Position numbers and translations under genes: made by a program
Assembly (NCBI RefSeq): GCF_018069625.1
Contig: NZ_CP072941.1
Coordinates: 8,060,001-8,124,000, forward strand
Direction: 5' to 3'
Source: Streptomyces yatensis
GTDB taxonomy: Bacteria; Actinomycetota; Actinomycetes; Streptomycetales; Streptomycetaceae
DNA length: 64,000 bases
Notes under the pieces: generated by a model
The model's database searches: none
Told to the model about the DNA's origin: nothing
Seen by the model: only the letters and a program-made list of their open reading frames with translations
Shown: in pieces, positions 8,594-15,720 of the stretch
Layout: each line of letters begins with the position of its first letter
How positions within the stretch are numbered: the first letter of the stretch is position 1

Positions 8594-9376
8594 GTGGGTA
8601 CCGTGCGTGGGGCGCGTGTTGTGGTCACCGGGGCGGGAGGTGGCATCGGCGCCGCGCTCGCCCGGCGCTTCGCCGCCGAGGGCGCCCAGGTCGTGGTCAA
8701 CGACCTCGACGCCGCCAAGGCCGCCGCCGTCGCCGAGGAGATCGGCGCGACCGCCGTCCCCGGCGACGCCTCCGGCATCGTGCCCGCGGCCCGGGAAGCG
8801 CTCGGCGGCGCCATCGACATCTTCTGCGCCAACGCGGGCGTCGGCCACGACGGCGGCCCCGAGGCCGACGAGGAGCTGTGGCAGCAGTCCTGGGACGTCA
8901 ATGTGATGGCCCATGTGCGGGCCGCCCGGGAGCTGCTGCCCGAGTGGCTGGAGCGCGGCAGCGGCCGCTTCGTCGCCACCGTCTCCGCCGCCGGGATACT
9001 CACCATGATCGGCTCGGCCCCCTACGCCGTCTCCAAGCACGCCGCGCTCGGCTTCGCCGAATGGCTCTCCGCCACCTACCGCCACCGCGGCATCGGCGTC
9101 CACGCCGTCTGCCCGCAGGGGGTGCGCACCGACATGCTGACCGCCACCGGGACCGCCGGGGACCTGGTGCTGGCCCCCACCGCGATCGAGCCCGAGCAGG
9201 TCGCCGACGCCGTCCTCGCGGGCATCGAGGAGGAGCGCTTCCTGATCCTTCCGCACCCCGAGGTGGCCCGCCACTACGCGGCCCGCGCCGGCGACACCGA
9301 CCGCTGGCTGGGCGGCATCAACAAGCTGCAGCGCAAGCTCGAGCAGCTCGAGGCGGCATCCGGGACCTCGGGCTGA
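8594..9376 (+). CDS. Short-chain dehydrogenase/reductase (LvaD-like role proposed)
   Basis: A 260-residue classical SDR: NAD(P)-binding TGAGGGIG at 12-19, NAG motif near 80-82, Ser131, Tyr144 and Lys148 (YAVSK). GAGGAG precedes the GTG start. It opens a plus-strand operon with an acyl-CoA ligase (72 bp downstream) and a TetR regulator. In this context a plausible role is reduction of a ketoacyl-CoA such as 4-ketovaleryl-CoA to the hydroxyacyl-CoA, as LvaD does in Pseudomonas putida. That is inference from gene content; the SDR family alone does not fix the substrate. Confidence 0.88.
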   Translation: MGTVRGARVVVTGAGGGIGAALARRFAAEGAQVVVNDLDAAKAAAVAEEIGATAVPGDASGIVPAAREALGGAIDIFCANAGVGHDGGPEADEELWQQSWDVNVMAHVRAARELLPEWLERGSGRFVATVSAAGILTMIGSAPYAVSKHAALGFAEWLSATYRHRGIGVHAVCPQGVRTDMLTATGTAGDLVLAPTAIEPEQVADAVLAGIEEERFLILPHPEVARHYAARAGDTDRWLGGINKLQRKLEQLEAASGTSG

Positions 9377-9448
9377 CCCCGCGGGGCCCCGCCGCTCCCG
9401 TACTCTCCGCACCACCACCCTCACCCCCGTCCAGACAGGGCCGCACCC

Positions 9449-11092
9449 ATGACCACGTACCAGGACCAGCCATGGCTCGCCCAGCTCACCGAGGCACAGC
9501 GCCGGAAGATCACCCCGCGGCCGAGTCCGCTGCACGCCTTCCGGGACGCCGTGCGCACCGCCCCCGGCCATCCGGCGCTCGTCTACTTCGACGGACGGCT
9601 GACCTACCGCGAGGTCGATGAGCTCTCCGACGGCATAGCCGGCCATCTCGCCGAGCGCGGCTTCGGGCCCGGCGACCGGATGGCGATCATGCTCCAGAAC
9701 ACCCCGCACTTCGTGATCGCGCTGCTGGGGGCGTGGAAGGCGGGCGGTACGGTCGTCCCGGTCAACCCCATGTACAAGGGCGCCGAGCTCGCCCACATCC
9801 TCGGCGACGCCGAGGTGAGCGCCCTGGTCTGCTCCCGCCACGCCTGGGAGGACTACATCCGCGAGACGGCCGCCGCGTCCCCGGTGCGCATCGCGTTCAC
9901 CACCGACGCCCGCGAGCTCCAGACCCGCGACGACGAGCGGGTGCTGCGCGAGGAGCCCCTCCCGGTCCCCGAGGACACCGAGGACCTCCTCACGGCCGCC
10001 CGCGCCGGAGCCCGCCCGCCGTCCGTCCCCGCGCCCCGCGCCGAGGACATCGCGCTGATCAGCTACACCTCCGGGACCAGCGGCACCCCCAAGGGGGCCA
10101 CCAACACCCACGGCAACATCGCCTACAACGCCGACCGGCAGCACCTCCTCCACGAGCTGCCCGAAGGCTCGACGCTCTTCGCGCTGGCCCCGCTGTTCCA
10201 CATCACCGGCATGGTCTGCCAGCTGTGCGCGTGCATGTCCGGAGCGGGCACCCTGGCCCTGGCCTACCGCTTCGAGACCGGCGTCGTCCTCGACGCCTTC
10301 GCCGAGCACCGCCCCGTCTACACCGTGGGCCCCTCCACCGCCTTCATGGCGCTGATGGCCCACCCCCAGGCCGGTCGCGACCACTTCTCGTCCTTCCGGA
10401 TCATCTCCTCCGGCGGCGCCCCGCTGCCGCCCGCGCTGGTCGAGCGGTTCCAGACGGCCCTCGGCCCGTATCTGCACAACGGCTACGGGCTCACCGAGTG
10501 CACCGCGCCCTGCGCCAGCGTCCCGCCCGGTGTCCGCGCCCCCGTCGACCCGGTCTCGGGCACCCTGGCCGTCGGCGTCCCCGGCGCCGACACGGTCGTG
10601 CGCATCGTGGACGACGCCGGACAGGACGTGCCGTTCGGCGAGCAGGGCGAGATCGTCGTCAGCGGCCCGATGGTGGTGCCCGGCTACTGGCGGCGCCCGG
10701 AGGCCACCGCGGCCGCCCTCCCGGACGGGGAGCTGCGCACCGGCGACATCGGCTTCATGGACGAGGGCGGCTGGCTGTACGTGGTCGACCGCAAGAAGGA
10801 CATGATCAACGCCTCGGGGTTCAAGGTGTGGCCGCGCGAGGTCGAGGACGTGCTCTACACTCACCCCGCCGTGCGGGAGGCGGCCGTCGTCGGCAAACCC
10901 GACGCGTACCGCGGCGAGACGGTCAAGGCGTATGTGAGCCTCCGGCCGGAGGCCGAGGCCACACCGGACGAGCTGTCCGCGTACTGTGCGGAGCGGCTGG
11001 CCGCGTACAAGTACCCGCGCGAGGTGGAGATCCTGCCCGAGCTGCCCAAGACGACCAGTGGCAAGATCCTCCGGCGGGAACTGCGAGGATGA
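9449..11092 (+). CDS. Long/medium-chain acyl-CoA ligase (AMP-forming)
   Basis: A 547-residue ANL-superfamily enzyme. SYTSGTSGTPKGATNTHGNI is the P-loop-like AMP motif (about residues 203-222), YGLTECTAP is A5, GELRTGDIGF and DRKKDMINASGFKVWP are A7-A8 of the hinge, and TTSGKILRREL carries the C-terminal catalytic Lys. In the family it activates a carboxylic acid with ATP and CoA. It lies between the SDR and the TetR gene, and by analogy with LvaE it may activate levulinate or another short keto/hydroxy acid. FadD-type activation of longer fatty acids cannot be excluded. Confidence 0.92.
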   Translation: MTTYQDQPWLAQLTEAQRRKITPRPSPLHAFRDAVRTAPGHPALVYFDGRLTYREVDELSDGIAGHLAERGFGPGDRMAIMLQNTPHFVIALLGAWKAGGTVVPVNPMYKGAELAHILGDAEVSALVCSRHAWEDYIRETAAASPVRIAFTTDARELQTRDDERVLREEPLPVPEDTEDLLTAARAGARPPSVPAPRAEDIALISYTSGTSGTPKGATNTHGNIAYNADRQHLLHELPEGSTLFALAPLFHITGMVCQLCACMSGAGTLALAYRFETGVVLDAFAEHRPVYTVGPSTAFMALMAHPQAGRDHFSSFRIISSGGAPLPPALVERFQTALGPYLHNGYGLTECTAPCASVPPGVRAPVDPVSGTLAVGVPGADTVVRIVDDAGQDVPFGEQGEIVVSGPMVVPGYWRRPEATAAALPDGELRTGDIGFMDEGGWLYVVDRKKDMINASGFKVWPREVEDVLYTHPAVREAAVVGKPDAYRGETVKAYVSLRPEAEATPDELSAYCAERLAAYKYPREVEILPELPKTTSGKILRRELRG

Positions 11093-11131
11093 AAGAGAAA
11101 GTCAGAGGGCAGAAGAGAACGGGTGGCGAGC

Positions 11132-11725
11132 ATGGCCAAAACGACGGACGGTGACGGACAGCCGGTGCCACAGCGGCTGCTGGCGGCTGCCACCCGCCTG
11201 TTCGCGGAGCGCGGATACGACCGGACGTCCGTACAGGAGATCGTCGAGGCGGCGGGCGTCACCAAGGGCGCGCTCTACCACTACTTCGGCTCCAAGGACG
11301 ATCTGCTCCATGAGATCTACGGCCGGGTGCTCCGGCTCCAGCAGGAGCGCCTGGACGCCTTCGCGGACGCCGACGCACCGGTGGAGCGGCGGCTGCGGGA
11401 CGCGGCGGCCGATGTGGTGGTGACCACCATCGAGAACCTCGACGACGCCACCATCTTCTTCCGGTCGATGCACCAACTCAGCCCGGAGAAGCACAAGCAG
11501 GTGCGCGCCGAGCGCCGCCGCTACCACGAGCGGTTCCGCGCGCTGATCGAGGAGGGGCAGCGGACCGGGGTGTTCAGCTCCCGGACCCCGGCCGATCTGG
11601 TGGTGGACTACCACTTCGGCTCCGTGCACCACCTGGGCACCTGGTACCGGCCCGGCGGCCCACTGGGCCCCCAGGAGGTCGCCGACCACCTGGCCGACCT
11701 GTTGCTGCGCGCGCTGCGGCCGTAA
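11132..11725 (+). CDS. TetR family regulator of the hydroxyacid-type regulon
   Basis: A 197-residue TetR protein: LFAERGYDRTSVQEIVEAAG and VTKGALYHYFGSKDDLLHEI (about residues 19-60) are the canonical DNA-binding domain, followed by a helical effector domain. I prefer the ATG at 11132, with GGTGG upstream; a GTG at 11123 is in frame. It ends the SDR/ligase operon, only 39 bp after the ligase. Two copies of ATACCGACTGGT flank the two convergent operons, so it probably represses both in response to an acyl-CoA. The sequence resembles FadR/PfmR-like fatty-acid-responsive repressors, without proof of a ligand. Confidence 0.88.
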   Translation: MAKTTDGDGQPVPQRLLAAATRLFAERGYDRTSVQEIVEAAGVTKGALYHYFGSKDDLLHEIYGRVLRLQQERLDAFADADAPVERRLRDAAADVVVTTIENLDDATIFFRSMHQLSPEKHKQVRAERRRYHERFRALIEEGQRTGVFSSRTPADLVVDYHFGSVHHLGTWYRPGGPLGPQEVADHLADLLLRALRP

Positions 11726-11737
11726 GTCCAGCCCGTC

Positions 11738-11848
11738 CAGGGGGCGCCTCCCAGCGGTAGCTGGGGGAGCTTGAGGACCGGGGGTCTGGGGGCGGAGCCC
11801 CCAGTTACGGGAAGGGGCGGGGCGGGGAACAAACCCCACCCCGCCCCC
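11738..11848. terminator. Cluster of hairpins between convergent tetR and acyl-CoA dehydrogenase genes
   Basis: Three stem-loops fill the 139-bp gap: CTCCCAGC/GCTGGGGGAG (about 11748-11770); CTGGGGGC-GGA-GCCCCCAG (11786-11804), of the GGGGGCGGAGCCCCC type common between Streptomyces genes; and GGGGCGGGGCGGGG (11814-11827) with CCCCACCCCGCCCC (11834-11847), one mismatch. Together they should stop transcription from both sides. Confidence 0.65.
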
Positions 11849-11864
11849 ACGCGCACCGCCCCAG

Positions 11865-13079
11865 CTACACGTACCGCTTCAACTCGCGCCGAGCCAACGA
11901 CCGTTGATGCACCTCGTCCGGCCCGTCAGCCAGCTGCAGCGTCCGCGCGGCCGCCCACAGCTCGGCCAGCGGGAAGTCCTGGCTCACCCCGCCCGCGCCA
12001 TGCAACTGCACCGCCCGGTCCAGAATCTGAACCACCGTGCGCGGCGTCGCGATCTTGATGGCCTGGATCTCGGTGTGCGCCTCGCGGTTGCCCACCGTGT
12101 CCATCAGCCAGGCCGTCTTCAGCACCAGCAGCCGCAGCTGCTCGACCGCCACCCGCGCGTCCGCGATCCACTCATGGACCTGGCCCTGCTGGGCGAGCGC
12201 CTTGCCGAAGGCCGTACGGTCCACCGCCCGCCGGCACATCAGCTCGATACCGCGCTCGGCCATGCCGATCAGCCGCATGCAGTGGTGGATCCGGCCGGGG
12301 CCGAGCCGGGCCTGGGCGATGGCGAAACCGCCGCCCTCCTCGCCGATGAGGTTGCTCACCGGCACCCGCGCCCGGTCGAAGACCACCTCGGCATGGCCGC
12401 CGTGGTAGTGGTCCTCGTAGCCGTACACCCGCATCGCCCGCCGCACCTCGACGCCCGGGGTGTCGCGCGGCACCAGCACCATCGACTGCTGACGGCGCAC
12501 ATCGGCGCCCTCCGGGTCGGTCTTGCCCATCACGATGAAGATCTTGCAGTCGGGGTTCATCGCCCCGGAGATGTACCACTTGCGCCCGGTGATGACGTAG
12601 TCGTCGCCGTCGCGCTCGATCCGGGTCTCGATATTGGTCGCGTCGGACGAGGCGACCTCCGGCTCGGTCATCGCGAAGGCCGACCGGATCTCCCCCGCGA
12701 GCAGCGGCTCCAGCCACTGCTTGCGCTGCCGCTCGTCGCCGAACTGGGCGAGCACCTCCATGTTGCCGGTGTCGGGGGCGGCACAGTTCAGGGCCGTGGG
12801 GGCCAGCTGGGGGCTGCGGCCGGTGATCTCCGCGAGCGGGGCGTACTGCAGATTGGTCAGCCCCGCGCCGTACTCCTCGTCGGGCAGGAAGAGGTTCCAC
12901 AGCCCCTGCCGGCGGGCCTCGGCCTTGAGCTCCCCGACGACCGCCGGGGTCAGCCACGGCGAGTCCAGGGCCGCGCGCTGCTCCTCCGCGACCGCCTCCG
13001 CCGGATGGACGTGCTCGTCCATGAAGGCGAGCAGCTTGGCGCGCAGCTCTTCGGTCCGGGCGTCGAATGCGAAGTCCAT
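11865..13079 (-). CDS. Acyl-CoA dehydrogenase (ACAD10/11-LvaC type context)
   Basis: A 404-residue FAD-dependent acyl-CoA dehydrogenase. FAMTEPEVASSDATNIETRI is the FAD/substrate block, YVITGRKWYISGAMNPDCK follows, and the C-terminal domain ends with DGPDEVHQRSLARRELKRY. Length fits the family. It starts 7 bp after the stop of the upstream phosphotransferase gene. Fusions of exactly these two domains make vertebrate ACAD10/ACAD11, which with bacterial LvaA/LvaC convert 4-hydroxyacyl-CoA to a beta-oxidation intermediate through a 4-phosphoacyl-CoA. I infer the same chemistry; ordinary beta-oxidation is the alternative. Confidence 0.9.
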   Translation of the reverse strand: MDFAFDARTEELRAKLLAFMDEHVHPAEAVAEEQRAALDSPWLTPAVVGELKAEARRQGLWNLFLPDEEYGAGLTNLQYAPLAEITGRSPQLAPTALNCAAPDTGNMEVLAQFGDERQRKQWLEPLLAGEIRSAFAMTEPEVASSDATNIETRIERDGDDYVITGRKWYISGAMNPDCKIFIVMGKTDPEGADVRRQQSMVLVPRDTPGVEVRRAMRVYGYEDHYHGGHAEVVFDRARVPVSNLIGEEGGGFAIAQARLGPGRIHHCMRLIGMAERGIELMCRRAVDRTAFGKALAQQGQVHEWIADARVAVEQLRLLVLKTAWLMDTVGNREAHTEIQAIKIATPRTVVQILDRAVQLHGAGGVSQDFPLAELWAAARTLQLADGPDEVHQRSLARRELKRYV

Positions 13080-13086
13080 GACGGGA

Positions 13087-14109
13087 TCAGCTCTCCTCGA
13101 GGGTGGTGAGGCCGTGGTCGATGAAGGCGGGGACGATGTCGCCGATGCGGTCGAAGCCCGCGCCGACGGTCTGGCCGAGGGTGTAGCGGTAGTGGATGCC
13201 CTCGAGGATCACCGCGAGCTTGAAGTAGGCGAAGGCGGTGTACCAGGACACGCCGCTCACATCGCGCCCCGAACCCTCGGCATAGCGCTGGATCAGCTCG
13301 TCCGTGGCGGGGTGGCCGGGGGCGCCCTGGGTGGAGGAGATGGGGGAGTCGGCGAGATTCGGATGACCGCTGTACATCACGATCAGCCCGAGGTCGGTCA
13401 GCGGATCGCCGAGCGTGGACATCTCCCAGTCGAGGATCGCCGTGATCTTGTCGTCGGCGTTCACCAGGACGTTGTCCAGGCGGTAGTCGCCGTGCACGAC
13501 CGTGGGCGTGGGGGAGTCCGGCAGCGCCTTGGCGAGCCGGGTGTGCAGCTCGTCGATCCCGGACAGCTCACGGCTGCGCGAGGCCGCCAGCTGCTTGCCC
13601 CAGCGGCGCAGCTGCCGCTCCAGGAACCCCTCCGGGCGCCCGAAGTCGCCGAGCCCGACCTCGGCCGGGTCCACGGAGTGCAGCGCCACGAGCGTGTCGA
13701 CGAGGGAGAGGACGACCTCCCGGGTGCGCTCCGGGCCGATGCCGGCGAGCTGCTCGGCGGTGCGGTACGGGGTGCCCTCGACGAACTCCATGACGTAGAA
13801 GGGCGATCCGACCACCGTCTCGTCCTCGCACAGCAGCACCGGCTCCGGCACGGGTACGGCCGTCGGGTGCAGGGCGCTGATCACCCGGTGTTCCCGCGCC
13901 ATGTCATGGGCGGTGGCGAGCACATGGCCCAGCGGCGGCCGGCGGACGACCCAGCGGGAGGTGCCGTCGGTGACGGTGTAGGTGAGATTCGAACGGCCGC
14001 CTTCGATCAGCTCGGCGCTCAGCGGTCCGCGTACCAGTCCCGCGCGTTCGCGGTCGAGGTGGGCGCGGAGCCGATCGAGGTCGAGCCCTGGGGGATTGCC
14101 TGCGTTCAT
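13087..14109 (-). CDS. APH-family phosphotransferase (LvaA/ACAD11 kinase-domain type)
   Basis: A 340-residue aminoglycoside-phosphotransferase-fold kinase. VVRRPPLGHVLATAHDMARE is the N-lobe Lys/Glu region, PTVVHGDYRLDNVL holds the catalytic Asp of the Brenner motif, and TAILDWEMSTLGDPLTDLG the Mg-binding Asp. The SNLTYTV start and the DWE-STLGDPLTDLG form are typical of the family fused to or encoded beside acyl-CoA dehydrogenases, not of antibiotic kinases. The ATG at 14109 follows AGGAAGAGG. It is first in a two-gene operon with the dehydrogenase, with the shared operator 94 bp upstream. Proposed role: phosphorylation of the 4-hydroxyl of 4-hydroxyacyl-CoA. Confidence 0.88.
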   Translation of the reverse strand: MNAGNPPGLDLDRLRAHLDRERAGLVRGPLSAELIEGGRSNLTYTVTDGTSRWVVRRPPLGHVLATAHDMAREHRVISALHPTAVPVPEPVLLCEDETVVGSPFYVMEFVEGTPYRTAEQLAGIGPERTREVVLSLVDTLVALHSVDPAEVGLGDFGRPEGFLERQLRRWGKQLAASRSRELSGIDELHTRLAKALPDSPTPTVVHGDYRLDNVLVNADDKITAILDWEMSTLGDPLTDLGLIVMYSGHPNLADSPISSTQGAPGHPATDELIQRYAEGSGRDVSGVSWYTAFAYFKLAVILEGIHYRYTLGQTVGAGFDRIGDIVPAFIDHGLTTLEES

Positions 14110-14202
14110 CGAACCTCTTCCTGGGTTTCCTCGGTACTTCTGGGTACTACGCACAGCCGCTCGGTCGGGGGAGCGGGCGAACCGTTCCGCCATATGATGC
14201 CG

Positions 14203-14214
14203 ACCAGTCGGTAT
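14203..14214. promoter_or_regulatory. Operator ACCAGTCGGTAT upstream of the kinase/dehydrogenase operon
   Basis: Exact reverse complement of the 12-mer at 8528-8539. It lies 94 bp before the kinase start, in the 163-bp gap to the HxlR gene stop. It makes the two convergent operons candidates for one TetR regulon. Confidence 0.6.
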
Positions 14215-14272
14215 GTAGTCCAGTGCGGGGCCGCCACCGGGCACCTCGGGGCGGCGGCCCGGAGGCTCGGAA

Positions 14273-14779
14273 CTACCGCCCCCGCCCCCGCCCGGCCCGC
14301 TCCCCGGCCCGCTCCCCGGCCCGTTCCCCGGCCCGTTCCCCGGCCCGTTCCTCGGCCCGCTCCTGGGCCTCGACCACCGCCTCCCCGTACTCCACCGACC
14401 AGGCACCGAGCGCCTCGACCGGCCCCAGCAGGGTCTGACCGAGCGGGGTCAGCGCGTACTCCACCCGGGGCGGCGCCTCGGCGTACCGGCGCTTCTCCAC
14501 CAGCCCGTCGTCCTCCAGGCGGCGCAGAGTGTCGTTGAGCACCTTCGGGCTGATGCCGCCGATCGCCTCGCGCAGTTCGCCGGGGCGGCGCGGCCCCTCC
14601 CGCAGCCCGAAGACCACGACCGCGGTCCAGGTGCGGGCCAGCAGATCGAAGCCCAGCCGCGCCCGGCAGTCGGCGATGAACCCCTCCGGTGCGAGGGGCC
14701 GCTCCGGTGCGAGGGGTCGCTCCCGTGCGAGGGGCCCCTCCGGTGCGAGGGGTCGCGATGGCGTCGCCGGTTCACTCAC
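14273..14779 (-). CDS. HxlR family transcriptional regulator with repeat tails
   Basis: A 168-residue HxlR winged-helix protein. The core, from about residue 33 to 125, has the typical DLLARTWTAVVVFGLREGPR, FGEL-like PGELREAIGGISPKVLNDTL and RRLEDDGLVEKRRYAEAPPR. Both ends are low-complexity: N-terminal repeats of LAPERP/LAPEGP and a C-terminal run of five AGER units, encoded by 18-bp and 12-bp tandem repeats. The GTG start has GGAGG 6 nt upstream. It is divergent from a reductase gene; a perfect 28-bp palindrome sits between them. HxlR proteins of this type often sense electrophiles or redox change and control an adjacent oxidoreductase. Confidence 0.88.
   Translation of the reverse strand: MSEPATPSRPLAPEGPLARERPLAPERPLAPEGFIADCRARLGFDLLARTWTAVVVFGLREGPRRPGELREAIGGISPKVLNDTLRRLEDDGLVEKRRYAEAPPRVEYALTPLGQTLLGPVEALGAWSVEYGEAVVEAQERAEERAGERAGERAGERAGERAGRGRGR
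14290..14363 (+). repeat. 12-bp tandem repeats encoding AGER units
   Basis: About six copies of CCGGCCCGTTCC / CCGGCCCGCTCC in a row, within the 3' end of the HxlR gene (minus strand, Gly-Glu-Arg-Ala). Being a multiple of three, copy-number change would only lengthen or shorten the protein tail. Confidence 0.75.
14688..14758 (+). repeat. 18-bp tandem repeats at the 5' end of the HxlR gene
   Basis: Four imperfect copies of GGTGCGAGGGGTCGCTCC encode the LAPEGP / LARERP / LAPERP / LAPEGF head of the HxlR regulator. The period is a multiple of three. Confidence 0.7.
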
Positions 14780-14818
14780 TGATGACCTCCTGACCTGCCG
14801 ACCGCCGTCCTAGCGCAT

Positions 14819-14846
14819 CCGTCGCACACCGCGCGGTGTGCGACGG
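14819..14846. promoter_or_regulatory. Perfect 28-bp palindrome between hxlR and a reductase gene
   Basis: CCGTCGCACACCGC at 14819-14832 is followed directly by its exact reverse complement at 14833-14846. It lies 39 bp from the hxlR start and 51 bp from the reductase start, with TCCTAG on each side. A perfect inverted repeat of this length in a divergent promoter is a strong candidate operator for the HxlR regulator. Confidence 0.75.
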
Positions 14847-14897
14847 ACTTCCTAGTGTCCTTCCCCATCGGCAGGCGAGAGAGAGAAGGAGACCGCG

Positions 14898-15551
14898 ATG
14901 CGGATCGGAGTGCTGGGCACGGGCATGATGGCGGACGCGCTGGGGACCCAGTGGGCGCGGGCGGGGCACGAACTGCTCATCGGCGGCCGCTCGCGGCCGA
15001 AGGCGGCGGCGCTGGCCGCCCGGCTCGGCCACGGCGCGCGGGCGGGGAGCCCGCGCGAGGCCGCCGGGTTCGGCGCGGTGACCCTGATGGCGGTGGCGTA
15101 CGACGGCGTCGAGTCGGCCCTGGAGGCGGCGGGCGCGGCCGAGGGCACGCTGAGCGGCCGGGCGCTGATCGACTGCACCAACGCGGTCGTCCCCGGGCGC
15201 TTCACCCTCGCCACCGACGGCGGCCCGGGCATGGCCGAGCGGATCGCCGCACATGCCGTGGGGGCGCGGGTCGTGAAGGCGTTCTGCCACTGCTCGGACG
15301 CGGTGTGGCGGATGACCCCGCCGGTCTTCGCCGACGGGCCGCTGGCGGTCCCGCTGTGCGGGGACGACGAGGAGGCCCTGGAGGCCGTACGCACGCTGGT
15401 CCGCGACATGGGCTGCGTACCGCTGGACGCCGGGGGCCTGGAGCGGGCCCGCCTGCTGGAGTCCACCGTCGCGTTTCTGCTCGGTTTCTGGTTCGGCGGC
15501 GTGGAGCCACGGGCCGCGCTGCCGCCGCTGGCGGCGCAGAGCCCGGCGTAG
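14898..15551 (+). CDS. NADPH-dependent F420 reductase-like / NAD(P)-binding oxidoreductase
   Basis: A 217-residue protein with an N-terminal Rossmann fold, MRIGVLGTGMMADALG, with the GTGMMA dinucleotide loop, and GGRSRPKAAALA as a likely NADP-phosphate pocket (residues 29-40). LIDCTNAVVPG and VVKAFCH match the F420H2:NADP oxidoreductase-like family (NADP_Rossmann/COG2085). Those enzymes move hydride between NADPH and F420, but the subgroup also contains proteins of unknown substrate. AGAAGGAG precedes the ATG. It is divergent from the HxlR gene and shares its palindrome, so it is probably HxlR-controlled. Confidence 0.8.
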   Translation: MRIGVLGTGMMADALGTQWARAGHELLIGGRSRPKAAALAARLGHGARAGSPREAAGFGAVTLMAVAYDGVESALEAAGAAEGTLSGRALIDCTNAVVPGRFTLATDGGPGMAERIAAHAVGARVVKAFCHCSDAVWRMTPPVFADGPLAVPLCGDDEEALEAVRTLVRDMGCVPLDAGGLERARLLESTVAFLLGFWFGGVEPRAALPPLAAQSPA

Positions 15552-15599
15552 CGCCCGAGCGGTGCCGGGGCGGCGGTGCGGATTTGCGCCGTCGGTGGG

Positions 15600-15720
15600 G
15601 GAGCAGGAGCGTCGAAGGGGAGGAGCGGGAAAAAGAGAACGTGAGAGTCGCGAGGAGCGCCGAGGAGCCCCGAGGAGCTGCGAGAACCGCGAGAAGATGA
15701 GAGCCGCGAGGAGCGCCATC
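15600..15720 (+). repeat. Purine-rich degenerate repeats (GAGGAGC) before the quinone oxidoreductase gene
   Basis: GTCGCGAGGAGCGCC (about 15649-15663) and CCGCGAGGAGCGCC (about 15704-15717) are near copies, with further GAGGAGC/GCGAGAA units between them. Several of these look like ribosome-binding sites. The unit closest to the ATG at 15721 serves that gene. I see no gene in the stretch. Confidence 0.55.

Noticed and set aside
8522..10864. A 780-codon minus-strand frame over the SDR and ligase genes
   Set aside because: Antisense artefact: low-complexity Gly/Val/Asp protein with no recognisable fold, opposite two well-motif-supported enzymes.
13087..14109. Aminoglycoside resistance kinase
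   Set aside because: The APH fold is present, but the SNLTYTV start, DWE-STLGDPLTDLG motif and coupling to an acyl-CoA dehydrogenase point to the ACAD10/11-LvaA type, not an antibiotic kinase.
12634..14538. A 634-codon plus-strand frame over the kinase/dehydrogenase operon
   Set aside because: It is antisense to two genes with clear catalytic motifs and shows no domain of its own.
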